Source: JBMDXB01 sp048594975 (lineage in GTDB: Bacteria; Acidobacteriota; Vicinamibacteria; Vicinamibacterales; 2-12-FULL-66-21). From it: DNA of 64,000 nucleotides. Position 1 is the stretch's first letter. The number at the start of each line of letters is the position of its first letter. The translations under genes and the position numbers were made by a program. Shown here one piece after another: positions 18,967 to 27,043 of this stretch. The notes under the pieces were generated by a model. The model ran no database searches. It had not been told where the DNA came from and worked only from the letters and a program-made list of their open reading frames with translations. The stretch spans positions 16,107-80,106 of the forward strand of contig JBMDXQ010000014.1 of assembly GCA_048594975.1 (NCBI GenBank), written 5' to 3'.

Positions 18967-19461
18967 ATGAAGACTATGCTTACGTTCACCTCACTGGCGA
19001 TCGTCGGGATCATGGTGGTAGTTTCACCGGCGCGCGCGCAGCAGACCAGGGACATCGTCGACACGGCGGCCGCGGCCGGGTCGTTCACGACGCTGGCCAA
19101 GGCGCTGACGGCAGCCGACCTCGTCGCCACGCTCAAGGGGCCGGGCCACTTCACCGTCTTTGCCCCGACCGACGACGCGTTCGCGAAGCTGCCCGCGGGC
19201 ACGCTGGACAACCTGCTGAAGCCGGAGAACAAAGCGATGCTGCGGCGCGTGCTCACTTATCACGTCGTGCCGGGCAAAGTGATGGCGGCCGACGTCGTCA
19301 AGGTCAGTTCCGCCAAGGCGGTCAGCAGTGACACGCTGTCGATCAAGGTCAGCAGCGGTACCGTGATGGTGGACAAGGCGCGGGTCGTCAAGACCGACAT
19401 CGTCGCGAGCAACGGGGTCATTCACGTCCTTGACACCGTCCTGCTTCCGCCGCGCGAGTAG
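18967..19461 (+). CDS. Secreted fasciclin-domain protein
   Basis: 164 residues with a signal peptide (LTFTSLAIVGIMVVVSPARA, cleavage after AQQ) and one FAS1 domain: LVATLKGPGHFTVFAPTDDA (H1), then AMLRRVLTYHVVPGKVMAAD (H2), and IHVLDTVLLP at the end. FAS1 proteins act in adhesion or envelope interactions. ATG at 18967 is chosen because AAGGAG sits five bases upstream; a GTG two codons earlier overlaps that site. It is 36 bp from DUF378 and 18 bp from the large fusion gene, so the three probably form one operon. Confidence 0.92.
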   Translation: MKTMLTFTSLAIVGIMVVVSPARAQQTRDIVDTAAAAGSFTTLAKALTAADLVATLKGPGHFTVFAPTDDAFAKLPAGTLDNLLKPENKAMLRRVLTYHVVPGKVMAADVVKVSSAKAVSSDTLSIKVSSGTVMVDKARVVKTDIVASNGVIHVLDTVLLPPRE

Positions 19462-19479
19462 CGAGTAGGAGGATCGACC

Positions 19480-21879
19480 ATGGCCGCCATGATCCTGCTC
19501 ACCGGCGCCGGCGGATACATCGGCAGCCGCCTTCTTCGAGTGCTCGAGGAAGGCGGCTGTGCGGTGCGGTGCCTGGCGCGGCGGCCCGAGCGCATCGCCG
19601 CGGGGCGGGCCACAACCGAGGTCGTCGCGGGAGACTGCCTGGACGAAGCGTCGCTCGTCGCGGCTCTGGACGGGGTGGATCAGGCCTATTACCTGGTGCA
19701 CTCGATGGCGAGTGGGCCCGGCTTTGCCGCGCTCGATCGGCAGGCCGCAGCTAACTTCGGCCGCGCCGCCGCGCGGGCGGGCGTGCGCCGCATCGTCTAT
19801 CTCGGAGGGCTCGGCGACGACCCGGATTCCCTGTCGACCCATTTGAAGAGCCGACTGGAAACGGGAGAGGCGCTGCGCGAAGCGGGCGTACCGGTCGTCG
19901 AGTTCCGCGCCTCGATCGTCATCGGAGCCGGGAGCCTGTCATTCGAGATGATCCGCGCACTGGTCGAGCGGCTGCCCGTGATGATCTGCCCCAGATGGGT
20001 CGACACCCGTACTCAGCCTATCGCGATTGACGACGTGCTGGCGTATCTGGGGGTGGCGCTCGACCTGCCAGACGGGCGAGGGGCCGTCTTCGAAATCGGG
20101 GGGCCCGAGGTGGTCTCCTACGGCGAGATGATGCGTGAGTACGCGCGGCTGCGCCGGCTGCGGCGTCTCCTGATACCCGTACCGGTGCTCACGCCGCGGC
20201 TGTCGGGGCTGTGGCTCGGCCTCGTCACGCCGGCCCAGGCCCGTGTCGGGCGCGCGCTCGTGGAGGGCCTCCGCAATCCCACGGTCGTGCGTTCGACGGC
20301 GGCGCGCGAGACGTTCGAGATCAAGCCGATGCCGCTGCGCGAGGCTTTCATGCGCGCGATCGAAGAGGACGCGGCCAGCCAGCACAAGATCGACACGCGC
20401 CTGGTTGTCGTCGACGCACCACCCGCGCAGGCGTTCGCACCCATTCGACGGATCGGCGGCGGCACGGGATGGTATTTCGGCGATGCACTGTGGCGGCTGC
20501 GCGGATGGCTCGACGGCTGGTTGGGCGGAGCGGGCATGCCGCGACATCGACGCGATCCCGACGCCTGTGCCGTCGGCGACGTCATAGACGGGTGGCGCGT
20601 AGAGGCCTACGAGCCGAACCGTCTCCTGCGGTTGGCGGCGGGACTGAAGCTGCCGGGGCGCGGCTGGCTCGAGTTCCGCGTGGCGCCGCTCGGCGACGGA
20701 GGGCGATCGCTCATCCGCCAGACGGCGACTTTCGATCCGAGAGGCGTTACGGGCCGACTCTATTGGTACGGGGTGCTGCCGCTCCACGCGCTCGTCTTCC
20801 GCGGTCTGCTGCAGCGGATCGCGCGGCGTGCCGTGCCGCTCACCGCGCCCGCGCACCTGTCGACGTTCACGTATTGCTCGATCATCGGCGCGCCAGCGGC
20901 GGAGGTGTTTCGCTGGCACGAGCAGCCGGGAGCGCTCGCGGCGCTGACGCCAGCGGCGCTGGTGCGAATCAAACAGCAAGAGGGCGGCATCCGCGACGGC
21001 GGGCGCGTCACGCTATCGGTCGGCATCGGCCCGGCGCGTTTCCGCTGGGTGGTGCGGCATCACGGATACATACGCGGCCGGCGATTCTGCGACGAGCAGC
21101 TGCAGGGGCCGTTCGCCGTCTGGCGGCATGTGCATCTGTTCGAGCCGATGGGCCCGTCACAGACGCTCTACGAGGATCGCGTCGAGTTCGCCGCCCCCGG
21201 CCGCGGCATGCGCAACCGGCTCGCGGCTGCCCTGATCCGCTCGGTGCTCACGGTGGCCTTCGCGCGCCGCCATCGGGTCGTGAGGGCCAGCGTCGGCCGC
21301 GCGCGCCGCCCGGCCGCGCCCCGGTGGGCGACCGCGGCGGTCGTGCTCGCCGCCGCTGCGGCGCTGCACGCGACGGCCGCCGCCGCGCAGACGGCCGTGC
21401 CGCCACACACCGTGCCGTTCGTCGATCTGGATCGATACGCCGGCGACTGGTTCGAGATTGCGCGGCTTTCCAATCGGTTTCAGCGGCAGTGCATCGGCGA
21501 TGTGCGCGCCAGCTACGCCCGCCGTGCCGACGGCCGCCTCGACGTCGTCAACCAATGCCGCACCGACGATGGCCGGATCCAGGCGCGTGGGATCGCACGG
21601 GTCGTCGACGATCGCACGTTCGCCCGGCTGAAGGTGCGCTTCGCGCCGGCCTGGCTGGCGTTCCTCCCGTTCGTCTGGGGCGACTACTGGATCATCGGCC
21701 TGGCGGAGGACTATTCCTGGGCGGTCGTCGGATCGCCGGACCGCGAGTATCTGTGGATCCTCGCGCGCACGCCGCGCCTCGACGAAGAGAGGGCGGCGGC
21801 GGCGCTCGGCGTCGCCCGCGCGAATGGATTCGATGTCGAGCGTCTGATTCAGGCCGCACATGAGGGCGGCCAACGGTGA
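19480..21879 (+). CDS. Fusion: NAD(P)-binding SDR / DUF2867-like / SRPBCC / lipocalin
   Basis: A 799-residue single frame with AGGAGG before ATG. Residues 1-290: extended SDR/NmrA-like Rossmann domain (LLTGAGGYIGSRLLRVLEEG). About 300-450: DUF2867-like region (GGTGWYFGDALWRLRGWLDG). About 460-615: SRPBCC ligand-binding domain (FTYCSIIGAPAAEVFRWHEQ, then PFAVWRHVHLFEPMG). About 616-637: Arg-rich start plus an Ala-rich hydrophobic stretch that looks like an embedded signal peptide. About 645-795: Blc-type lipocalin (DLDRYAGDWFEIARLSNRFQ, then VVGSPDREYLWILARTPRLD). In other bacteria these are separate neighbouring genes. The embedded segment would place the lipocalin in the periplasm and the rest in the cytoplasm (inference). 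The stop overlaps the next start by 4 bp. Confidence 0.9.
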   Translation: MAAMILLTGAGGYIGSRLLRVLEEGGCAVRCLARRPERIAAGRATTEVVAGDCLDEASLVAALDGVDQAYYLVHSMASGPGFAALDRQAAANFGRAAARAGVRRIVYLGGLGDDPDSLSTHLKSRLETGEALREAGVPVVEFRASIVIGAGSLSFEMIRALVERLPVMICPRWVDTRTQPIAIDDVLAYLGVALDLPDGRGAVFEIGGPEVVSYGEMMREYARLRRLRRLLIPVPVLTPRLSGLWLGLVTPAQARVGRALVEGLRNPTVVRSTAARETFEIKPMPLREAFMRAIEEDAASQHKIDTRLVVVDAPPAQAFAPIRRIGGGTGWYFGDALWRLRGWLDGWLGGAGMPRHRRDPDACAVGDVIDGWRVEAYEPNRLLRLAAGLKLPGRGWLEFRVAPLGDGGRSLIRQTATFDPRGVTGRLYWYGVLPLHALVFRGLLQRIARRAVPLTAPAHLSTFTYCSIIGAPAAEVFRWHEQPGALAALTPAALVRIKQQEGGIRDGGRVTLSVGIGPARFRWVVRHHGYIRGRRFCDEQLQGPFAVWRHVHLFEPMGPSQTLYEDRVEFAAPGRGMRNRLAAALIRSVLTVAFARRHRVVRASVGRARRPAAPRWATAAVVLAAAAALHATAAAAQTAVPPHTVPFVDLDRYAGDWFEIARLSNRFQRQCIGDVRASYARRADGRLDVVNQCRTDDGRIQARGIARVVDDRTFARLKVRFAPAWLAFLPFVWGDYWIIGLAEDYSWAVVGSPDREYLWILARTPRLDEERAAAALGVARANGFDVERLIQAAHEGGQR

Positions 21880-22382
21880 CGACGCGGAAGGTCGTCGTCA
21901 ACGACACGATGCAGAAAGGCTATGTCTATTACCGGACCGAGCCCGTCGGCCGCAACTTCGCGCCTGGCTTCACCCCGCAGCTCACGCCGAAGGAGATGCT
22001 TCGCCTGGGCGTGTTCGGCGGGAAATACATGACCGATTGCCGCCGCGAGTTTCCGGCACGCTGGTTTGCCCGCGCCCGGTTATGCGCCGAGCGGCACGAC
22101 CCGCGCCTCAACTGCTTCGGCGTGAACGCGTCGCAGTCGCTCGCGGAGTGGCGCCGGAATGGCTGGATTCACCCCCAGGATCCCCGTGGATGGTTTCAAT
22201 GGTACTGCCGGTATTACATGGGCCGGAGGACGCGCGACGACGCGCGGCAGATTCGGCGGTGGCGGGCCATCGGGCGGCATGCCGCCGCCATCCGGAAGCA
22301 CTGCGAGCAGGGCGACCTCGACTGCCGCCGGAAACAGCGGCAGGCCCTACTGCACTGGGCCTACGATGGCCGCAGGCTGTGA
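21876..22382 (+). CDS. Conserved hypothetical protein, translationally coupled to the fusion gene
   Basis: 168 residues, starting at a GTG that overlaps the upstream stop (GTGA). It is rich in Trp, Arg and Tyr, with a signature block MLRLGVFGGKYMTDCRREFP and a second block WIHPQDPRGWFQWYCRYYMG. No signal peptide or membrane segment. To my knowledge similar proteins are widespread and uncharacterised, often near photolyase, lipocalin and SDR genes, which fits this context; I cannot verify that here. Composition suggests a soluble, possibly nucleic-acid-binding protein. A decayed DUF1722 gene follows directly. Confidence 0.8.
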   Translation: MTTRKVVVNDTMQKGYVYYRTEPVGRNFAPGFTPQLTPKEMLRLGVFGGKYMTDCRREFPARWFARARLCAERHDPRLNCFGVNASQSLAEWRRNGWIHPQDPRGWFQWYCRYYMGRRTRDDARQIRRWRAIGRHAAAIRKHCEQGDLDCRRKQRQALLHWAYDGRRL

Positions 22383-22386
22383 ACGA

Positions 22387-22836
22387 TGGTGGACGACGAT
22401 CGCAGCCGGCGGCCGATTCGCATCGGCAGACCTGGTGCTCTTTCACACCGCACACAAGCTGATAGTGCTGGCGCATGCGCCTCGGGTGTATCGCCGGCTT
22501 GGGAGACTCGTGGCCGACGCGCGCGGGATGCCCCGTCGAGAGCTGGAAGGTCGCTAGACCACGGCGTTCATGCAGGCCCTCGCGCAATTCGCCACACCAC
22601 GTCGTCACACCAACGTGCTGCAGCACATGGCCGGCTATTTCAAGAGTCGGCTGGACGCGGCGTCAACGCGCGAGCTCGGGGAGGTCATCGACGACTATCG
22701 ACGCGGCCTCGTTCCGCTAATCGTTCCGCTGACGCTCGTCCGGCAGCACGTGCGCATCCATGACGTGCGCTACCTGGCGGGGCAGATCTATCTGGAGCCG
22801 CACCCAAAAGAGCTGATGCTGCGCAATCACGTCTGA
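22387..22836 (+). pseudogene. DUF1722 (YbgA-like) remnant with in-frame amber codon
   Basis: One frame encodes LVLFHTAHKLIVLAHAPRVY and RGMPRRELEGR, then TAG at 22555-22557, then TTAFMQALAQFATPRRHTNV and HMAGYFKSRLDAAS to the end LEPHPKELMLRNHV. This is a DUF1722 domain. The usual N-terminal DUF523 half is absent. At the stop position the family normally has an aromatic residue (R-Y/F-x-x-x-F/M), so one base change from TAC or TAT would give this amber codon. It directly follows the 168-residue protein gene. DUF523/DUF1722 genes commonly neighbour photolyase, lipocalin and SDR genes, so this was probably once part of such an operon. Confidence 0.75.
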
Positions 22837-22871
22837 GCCGCCCGGCACCGGGACAGGTCCGTCGTCCGTTA

Positions 22872-23070
22872 GTGCCTACTGGTCTGCGAGCGCCACCAGC
22901 CGCATGGCTCCTGCAGATTGAACGCAGAGCCGTCGGGCCACATGACGTGCTGCTCGACGTGCTGTATGCCGGCATCTGCCATTCCGACATCCATATCGCG
23001 CGCAGCGACCGTAGGCCGGCGAAGTACCCCATCGTGCCCGGACACGAGTTCATCGGGCGCGGCAGGCGGC
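22872..23070 (+). pseudogene. 5' fragment of a zinc-dependent alcohol dehydrogenase gene
   Basis: Encodes IERRAVGPHDVLLDVLYAGI and CHSDIH, then KYPIVPGHEFIGR. These are the N-terminal GroES-like region, the first catalytic zinc Cys (GICHSD) and the GHE motif of zinc alcohol dehydrogenases. After about 65 residues the frame loses homology and enters sequence that, on the other strand, is the start of another gene. No C-terminal (Rossmann) part is present. Confidence 0.7.
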
Positions 23071-23210
23071 ACACGCTGTGCCGACGTCGTGGCGGACGAG
23101 ATGCTTCCCACAAGCGGTGCGGCGACGAAGGCCGCCCCCACCTTTAGAACATCACGCCGGGCGTGCAGCGCGGCGCCTTCACGGGCTGAGTCGTTAGTGT
23201 GATTGCACAT
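23070..23210 (-). pseudogene. 5' fragment of a Tat-exported protein gene
   Basis: On the reverse strand an ATG at 23210 with GAGAAGG upstream opens a protein with a twin-arginine signal: ARRDVLKVGAAFVAAPLVG, ending TTSAQ. After about 45 residues it runs into the antisense of the alcohol-dehydrogenase fragment. Ribosome site and signal peptide are intact, so this was a functional gene start now joined tail-to-tail to another truncated gene at about 23065. Confidence 0.6.
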
Positions 23211-23427
23211 AGTTACCTTCTCGTTGGGTCACACGGCGCGAGTCGTTGCGCCCCAACCGGATGGGCTGTCGGCGAAATGCTTGGGCTGGCGTGTCGCCGG
23301 TTTCTTCGAATGCTCAGGATCAACGTACGACCCGAAGGGGCTGGCGACCAGCCGGATAGATTTGACTGCGCCTGTCAGATCAATTCATGAATCCGAGCTC
23401 TGCCGAGCCACCGACTAGAATTCATCT

Positions 23428-24138
23428 ATGACACTCGCCGGCGTACGCGTCGCGCTCGTCACCGGGGCGAACCGCGGCCTGGGGTTCGAGACAAGCCGTC
23501 AGTTGCTCGCGAAGGGGCTTCGGGTCGTCCTCGCCGGGCGCGATAGTCGCGCGCTCGAGCGCGCCGTAGATGAGCTCGGCGCCGACGCGGAACGCGCGAT
23601 GACCGTTCGCCTGGACGTCACGGATGTCACCAGCATCACGCGCGCACACCGCGTCGTCGATGAACGGTTCGGCGCCGTTGATGTGCTCGTGAACAACGCC
23701 GCCGTCCTGGAATTCGAGAACGACGACGCGCTCTCGATTCCGGCGGATGGGTATCGGCGCACGTTCGAGACCAACGTCTTTGCCGTCATCGAACTCTGCC
23801 GCGTGTTTGCGCCGCCGATGGTGGAGGCACGCTACGGACGCATCGTTAACGTGTCATCGGGCGCGGGTCAGCTTGCGACGATGTCCACGTACGCGCCGGC
23901 CTACTCGATGTCGAAAACCGCCCTCAACGCGTTTACACGGATTCTGGCGCACACCTATCGAGACAGGGGCGTGCTGGTGAATGCGGTCGATCCAGGGTGG
24001 GTCCGCACCGACATGGGCGGACCGTCGGCGCCGCGCTCACCTCGGGAAGGTGCCGACACGATTGTCTGGCTTGCCACGCTGCCAGACGATGGCCCATCGG
24101 GCGGATTCTTCCACGATCGGCGCGCGATCGAATGGTAG
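23428..24138 (+). CDS. SDR family oxidoreductase (carbonyl-reductase-like)
   Basis: 236 residues. TGANRGLGFETSRQLLAKGL is the cofactor motif, followed by NNAAVL, catalytic Ser in VSSGAGQL, and YSMSK as the Tyr/Lys catalytic pair. VDPGWVRTDMGG is the PG motif near the C-terminus and resembles plant and animal carbonyl reductase-type SDRs. An Arg in VLAGRD after beta-2 favours NADPH. The start codon has no clear Shine-Dalgarno sequence, and TAGAAT lies just upstream, so a leaderless or short-leader transcript is possible. Substrate unknown. Confidence 0.88.
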   Translation: MTLAGVRVALVTGANRGLGFETSRQLLAKGLRVVLAGRDSRALERAVDELGADAERAMTVRLDVTDVTSITRAHRVVDERFGAVDVLVNNAAVLEFENDDALSIPADGYRRTFETNVFAVIELCRVFAPPMVEARYGRIVNVSSGAGQLATMSTYAPAYSMSKTALNAFTRILAHTYRDRGVLVNAVDPGWVRTDMGGPSAPRSPREGADTIVWLATLPDDGPSGGFFHDRRAIEW

Positions 24139-24384
24139 GCACCCCGCTGAATTCACGCATCGACTTTCACGGACATCACTCGCCCCGTGGCTGATCTCGC
24201 GCGTTTGCCCCGTCGGTCTCGCCGTCCTCCCGAAAACGGCGAGATGTGGAGATCATCGCTCTCGGCGAGCTGCTGCAGCTCGTTCGGCGACCACCGGACT
24301 GCCGTCGGTCCCATCCGTGCGCGTCCGCGACTCGAGTGCCTCCTTCCCCTTGGCCGGAGTTGCCACCAGCGTTCGACGTAGCTA

Positions 24385-24400
24385 CACTGTAATCACAGTG
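24385..24400 (+). promoter_or_regulatory. Palindrome overlapping the mazE start (candidate operator)
   Basis: CACTGT-AATC-ACAGTG is a perfect 6-bp-arm inverted repeat. Its right arm contains the proposed GTG start of the antitoxin. Toxin-antitoxin operons of this class are normally repressed by the antitoxin binding a palindrome at the promoter, so this is a reasonable operator candidate. Confidence 0.45.
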
Positions 24401-24655
24401 CCGACGAAGACGCGGATCGTGAAGATCGGCAATTCGAGGGGGATTCGGATTCCCAAGACGCTCCTCGACGAAGCGGATCTGCCCGAAGAAGTCGAACTCC
24501 TCGCGCAACCTGGCCGGCTGGTCGTCCAGGCCGCTCGCCGTCCTCGTAGCGGCTGGGCAGCAGCCGCCAAACGCATGCGGGCTCGTGCCGATGACCGCCT
24601 CCTCGACGAGTCGACGTCGACGAAGTTCGATCGCGAGGACTGGGTGTGGCGATAG
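24398..24655 (+). CDS. mazE: MazE-like antitoxin (AbrB/SpoVT fold)
   Basis: About 85 residues. The swapped-hairpin DNA-binding domain reads TRIVKIGNSRGIRIPKTLLD and is followed by a basic and then acidic tail ending DREDWVWR, the part that would wrap around and block the toxin. The GTG start at 24398 fits the family start just before TRIVKIGNS. The stop overlaps the toxin gene by 10 bp, as usual for such pairs. It is expected to neutralise the downstream RNase and to repress its own operon through the palindrome at the start codon. Confidence 0.85.
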   Translation: MPTKTRIVKIGNSRGIRIPKTLLDEADLPEEVELLAQPGRLVVQAARRPRSGWAAAAKRMRARADDRLLDESTSTKFDREDWVWR

Positions 24656-24984
24656 CCGGCCCAGCGATCAGTCGCGGCCAGGTCTATCTCGTTCGACTCG
24701 ATCCGACGCTCGGCAGCGAAATCAAGAAGACCCGGCCATGCGTGGTCCTGTCCCCGGACGAACTGAACGACCACCTCCGGATCGTCATGGTCGCGCCCAT
24801 GACCACCGGCGGGCGCGCGTATCCGTGGCGCCCGCGGTGCCGCTTTCACGGCCGCGCGGGCTTCGTCGCACTCGATCAACTTCGGACGGTCGATATCGAG
24901 CGCCTGGTCAAGCCGCTTGGCCAGCTTGAGGGCGCGACAGTTGTCGCGGTGCTGGAACGCCTTCAGGACATGTTCGCCGAGTAG
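24646..24984 (+). CDS. mazF: MazF/PemK-type endoribonuclease toxin
   Basis: 112 residues with the PemK fold: RGQVYLVRLDPTLGSEIKKT, RPCVVLSPDELN, VAPMTTGGR and the C-terminal block DQLRTVDIERLVKPLGQLEG. The conserved Arg in KKTRP and Thr in PMTT correspond to catalytic-site residues of the family. It is predicted to cleave mRNA at short sequence motifs when released from MazE. It starts at a GTG inside the antitoxin gene, giving a 10-bp overlap and translational coupling. It looks intact. Confidence 0.92.
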   Translation: MAIAGPAISRGQVYLVRLDPTLGSEIKKTRPCVVLSPDELNDHLRIVMVAPMTTGGRAYPWRPRCRFHGRAGFVALDQLRTVDIERLVKPLGQLEGATVVAVLERLQDMFAE

Positions 24985-25492
24985 CAGAAAGGCAGGCTGC
25001 GCGGCCAGCCGTTCGATTGCGGGAGACGGCTGGCGAGGTGCTGACGGATGGCGGCAGTGTGCCTGACAGACGAACGTCGACTCGGAAGTGTGGGGAATGA
25101 CGGGCGAACGGGGTGCGGGATACGGATCGGATTCCTGCGTTACCGACCCGACGCGTCTTGCGGGGGGCAGGCCCAGCCTGATGGAGCGGCGCGGGAGGCG
25201 CAGCCTCCATCCAGGTTGAGGACGTGCCGGCCGAATAGGGTCAACACCATTCCCCGCGTGTTGTCCCTTTTCCGTGCGAAAGGCCACCACCGTGTGGCCG
25301 AACGGCTTCCGCTTCGCGAATGTAGTCCCACGATGGCGATACGACCAGCCGACCACCCGCGCCGCGCCGGCCAGGCACAGGCGGCAAACGGTGTAGGGGC
25401 GGCCAACCACGATGCGTGTATACGTGTACGCCCGGGTCAGCCAGCCCGGACGTCTTGGAATCCTGTACCTCGCCATTGCCGTGAGCGGTGAG
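24985..25492 (+). other. Intergenic stretch without a recognisable gene
   Basis: About 500 bp between mazF and the convergent bPH-domain gene. Several short open frames cross it on both strands without ribosome sites. At 25412 a frame starts MRVYVYARVSQPG, which resembles the first residues of serine recombinases, but homology stops after about ten residues. Nothing can be called with confidence. Confidence 0.4.
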
Positions 25493-27043
25493 TCACATCC
25501 AGGACTGCTCGCTCGACTCCGCGGCGTACGCGCAGTAGTCCACCGCGCGCTTCGCGAACGCAGTGGGCAGATATGGCACGCGCGTGGTGGAGGCCGCCGT
25601 GCGGAACACCAAGCTGCTCACGCCGTGCCGACGCATGAGCACGGACTGCACGTGGCGCACCTCCTGAATCTTGAAAGCCGCGAACACGTGATAGTCGATG
25701 CCGATCGTGCCGCTGCGGGCGACCACGATGCCATCGTAGATCGCGAGCCCGCCGCGTTTCCAGCGCAAGTAAACGAGCGTCACGAGCAGCGCCCAGAGGA
25801 GCACGGCGAACGGAATGGACAGCGCGAGCAGGTTGGGCGCGAAGAGCGGGACCGCGAGCGCGGGCAAACACACCGCCGAGCGGATCGCGACGTGCTTGCG
25901 GAAGTAGCGCTTCGAGATCGGCATGAACGTCAGGTCGTCGATCCGCCGGGCGTGCATGACCTCCTCCGTGACCGCGGCCGTCTCGCCGACGCGCACCGAG
26001 GGCAGCAGGATCTTCTTGCGCACGTTCTCCCAGTCGTCCCCGGTCTGAGTGCGATGCGAGATTTGCTCGAGGATGACGTTGCGCCGCCCGACGAGGTAAT
26101 CGAGCCAGCCCTGACGAATGATCACGGTCTGGATGCGCGACTTGCGCACGTGGATCTCGTGCTTCGTCAAGAGGCCGCGCTTGATCGTGAGACTCATCTC
26201 GCTCCGATACGCCGTGAAGCCGTGGTAAACGACGACGGAGACGAGCACGGACAGGCAGGCCATGGCGATGCCCACGGCCACGGACGACAGCACCACCAGG
26301 AACGCGAGCTGCGCGAGGCTCGAGGCCTGTACTAGCCGCTCGAAGTCGATGCCGACGACGCCGGCCACGTCGCCGACCGAGACGTTCGACTGCCACATGA
26401 GGCCCGTGATCGCGGCGATCGCGAGCCAGGCACGGTCGTTCGTGAGACCGTGGATCACGAGGTCGCGCGGGGAACGCGTGAAGAATGCCTGCTCGGCCAC
26501 CGCTGGCTCGTGGCGTGTCTCGTCGAGCACGCGCTCGTCGGCATCGAGGTGCCGCTTCTTGGCCACGATTTGCGCGCGCAGCGCTTCGGCGTCCTCGATG
26601 TCAAGCGCCGCGAGGTACACCTCGTCGCGCGATGATCCGGCGCTGTCGATCTTGAGCGTGACCAGGCCGAGCGGGCGGAAATACCACGGACGCTCGAGGT
26701 TGATGTTCTGGATGCGCACGAACGCGAGGTCGAGGTGCTTGCGGGTAAGCGCGCCCTGCCGCACCTCCACGAAGTCGCCGTGCAGGCGATAAGAGTAGAA
26801 GAGGTAGTTGAGCACTGCGCGCACCACCACGAAGGTGACGATGCCGATCGGTATCGTCCACGCGTACTCCGACAAGCCGGACTGCGCCACGCCGTAGGTC
26901 GCGGGGCCGCCGGCAAGGACCGCCGTCCGAACGTTCTGGACGATCGTGTGCGCGGTGAAATGGACCATCGACCACGGCGAGAGCCTGCGCCATCCGTCCG
27001 CGGCCGGCGCGGCTTGGGCGCGCGGTGCACTGACCTCGCTCAT
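25493..27043 (-). CDS. bPH-domain membrane protein (YdbT-like)
   Basis: A 516-residue membrane protein with repeated bacterial pleckstrin-homology (DUF304/bPH_2) units, each preceded by paired membrane segments. The first has RLHGDFVEVRQGALTRKHLD and RIQNINLERPWYFRPLGLV; the second MSLTIKRGLLTKHEIHVRKS, then IQTVIIRQGWLDYLVGRR; the third GGLAIYDGIVVARSGTIGID. This matches the B. subtilis YdbT type, whose function is not settled (envelope stress and bacteriocin resistance have been suggested). The ATG overlaps the stop codon of the companion bPH gene by 4 bp (ATGA), which fixes the start. The frame is open well upstream, but that extension only shadows the companion gene. Confidence 0.88.
   Translation of the reverse strand: MSEVSAPRAQAAPAADGWRRLSPWSMVHFTAHTIVQNVRTAVLAGGPATYGVAQSGLSEYAWTIPIGIVTFVVVRAVLNYLFYSYRLHGDFVEVRQGALTRKHLDLAFVRIQNINLERPWYFRPLGLVTLKIDSAGSSRDEVYLAALDIEDAEALRAQIVAKKRHLDADERVLDETRHEPAVAEQAFFTRSPRDLVIHGLTNDRAWLAIAAITGLMWQSNVSVGDVAGVVGIDFERLVQASSLAQLAFLVVLSSVAVGIAMACLSVLVSVVVYHGFTAYRSEMSLTIKRGLLTKHEIHVRKSRIQTVIIRQGWLDYLVGRRNVILEQISHRTQTGDDWENVRKKILLPSVRVGETAAVTEEVMHARRIDDLTFMPISKRYFRKHVAIRSAVCLPALAVPLFAPNLLALSIPFAVLLWALLVTLVYLRWKRGGLAIYDGIVVARSGTIGIDYHVFAAFKIQEVRHVQSVLMRRHGVSSLVFRTAASTTRVPYLPTAFAKRAVDYCAYAAESSEQSWM

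Noticed and set aside
22555..22557. In-frame TAG in the DUF1722 gene as a recoded amino acid
   Set aside because: The gene also lacks its N-terminal half, and no pyrrolysine or suppressor machinery is visible, so ordinary decay is simpler.
25412..25460. MRVYVYARVSQPG, resembling the start of a serine recombinase
   Set aside because: Only about ten residues match, no catalytic-domain continuation is found in any frame, and the rest of the frame is antisense to the bPH gene. Could be chance or a tiny remnant.
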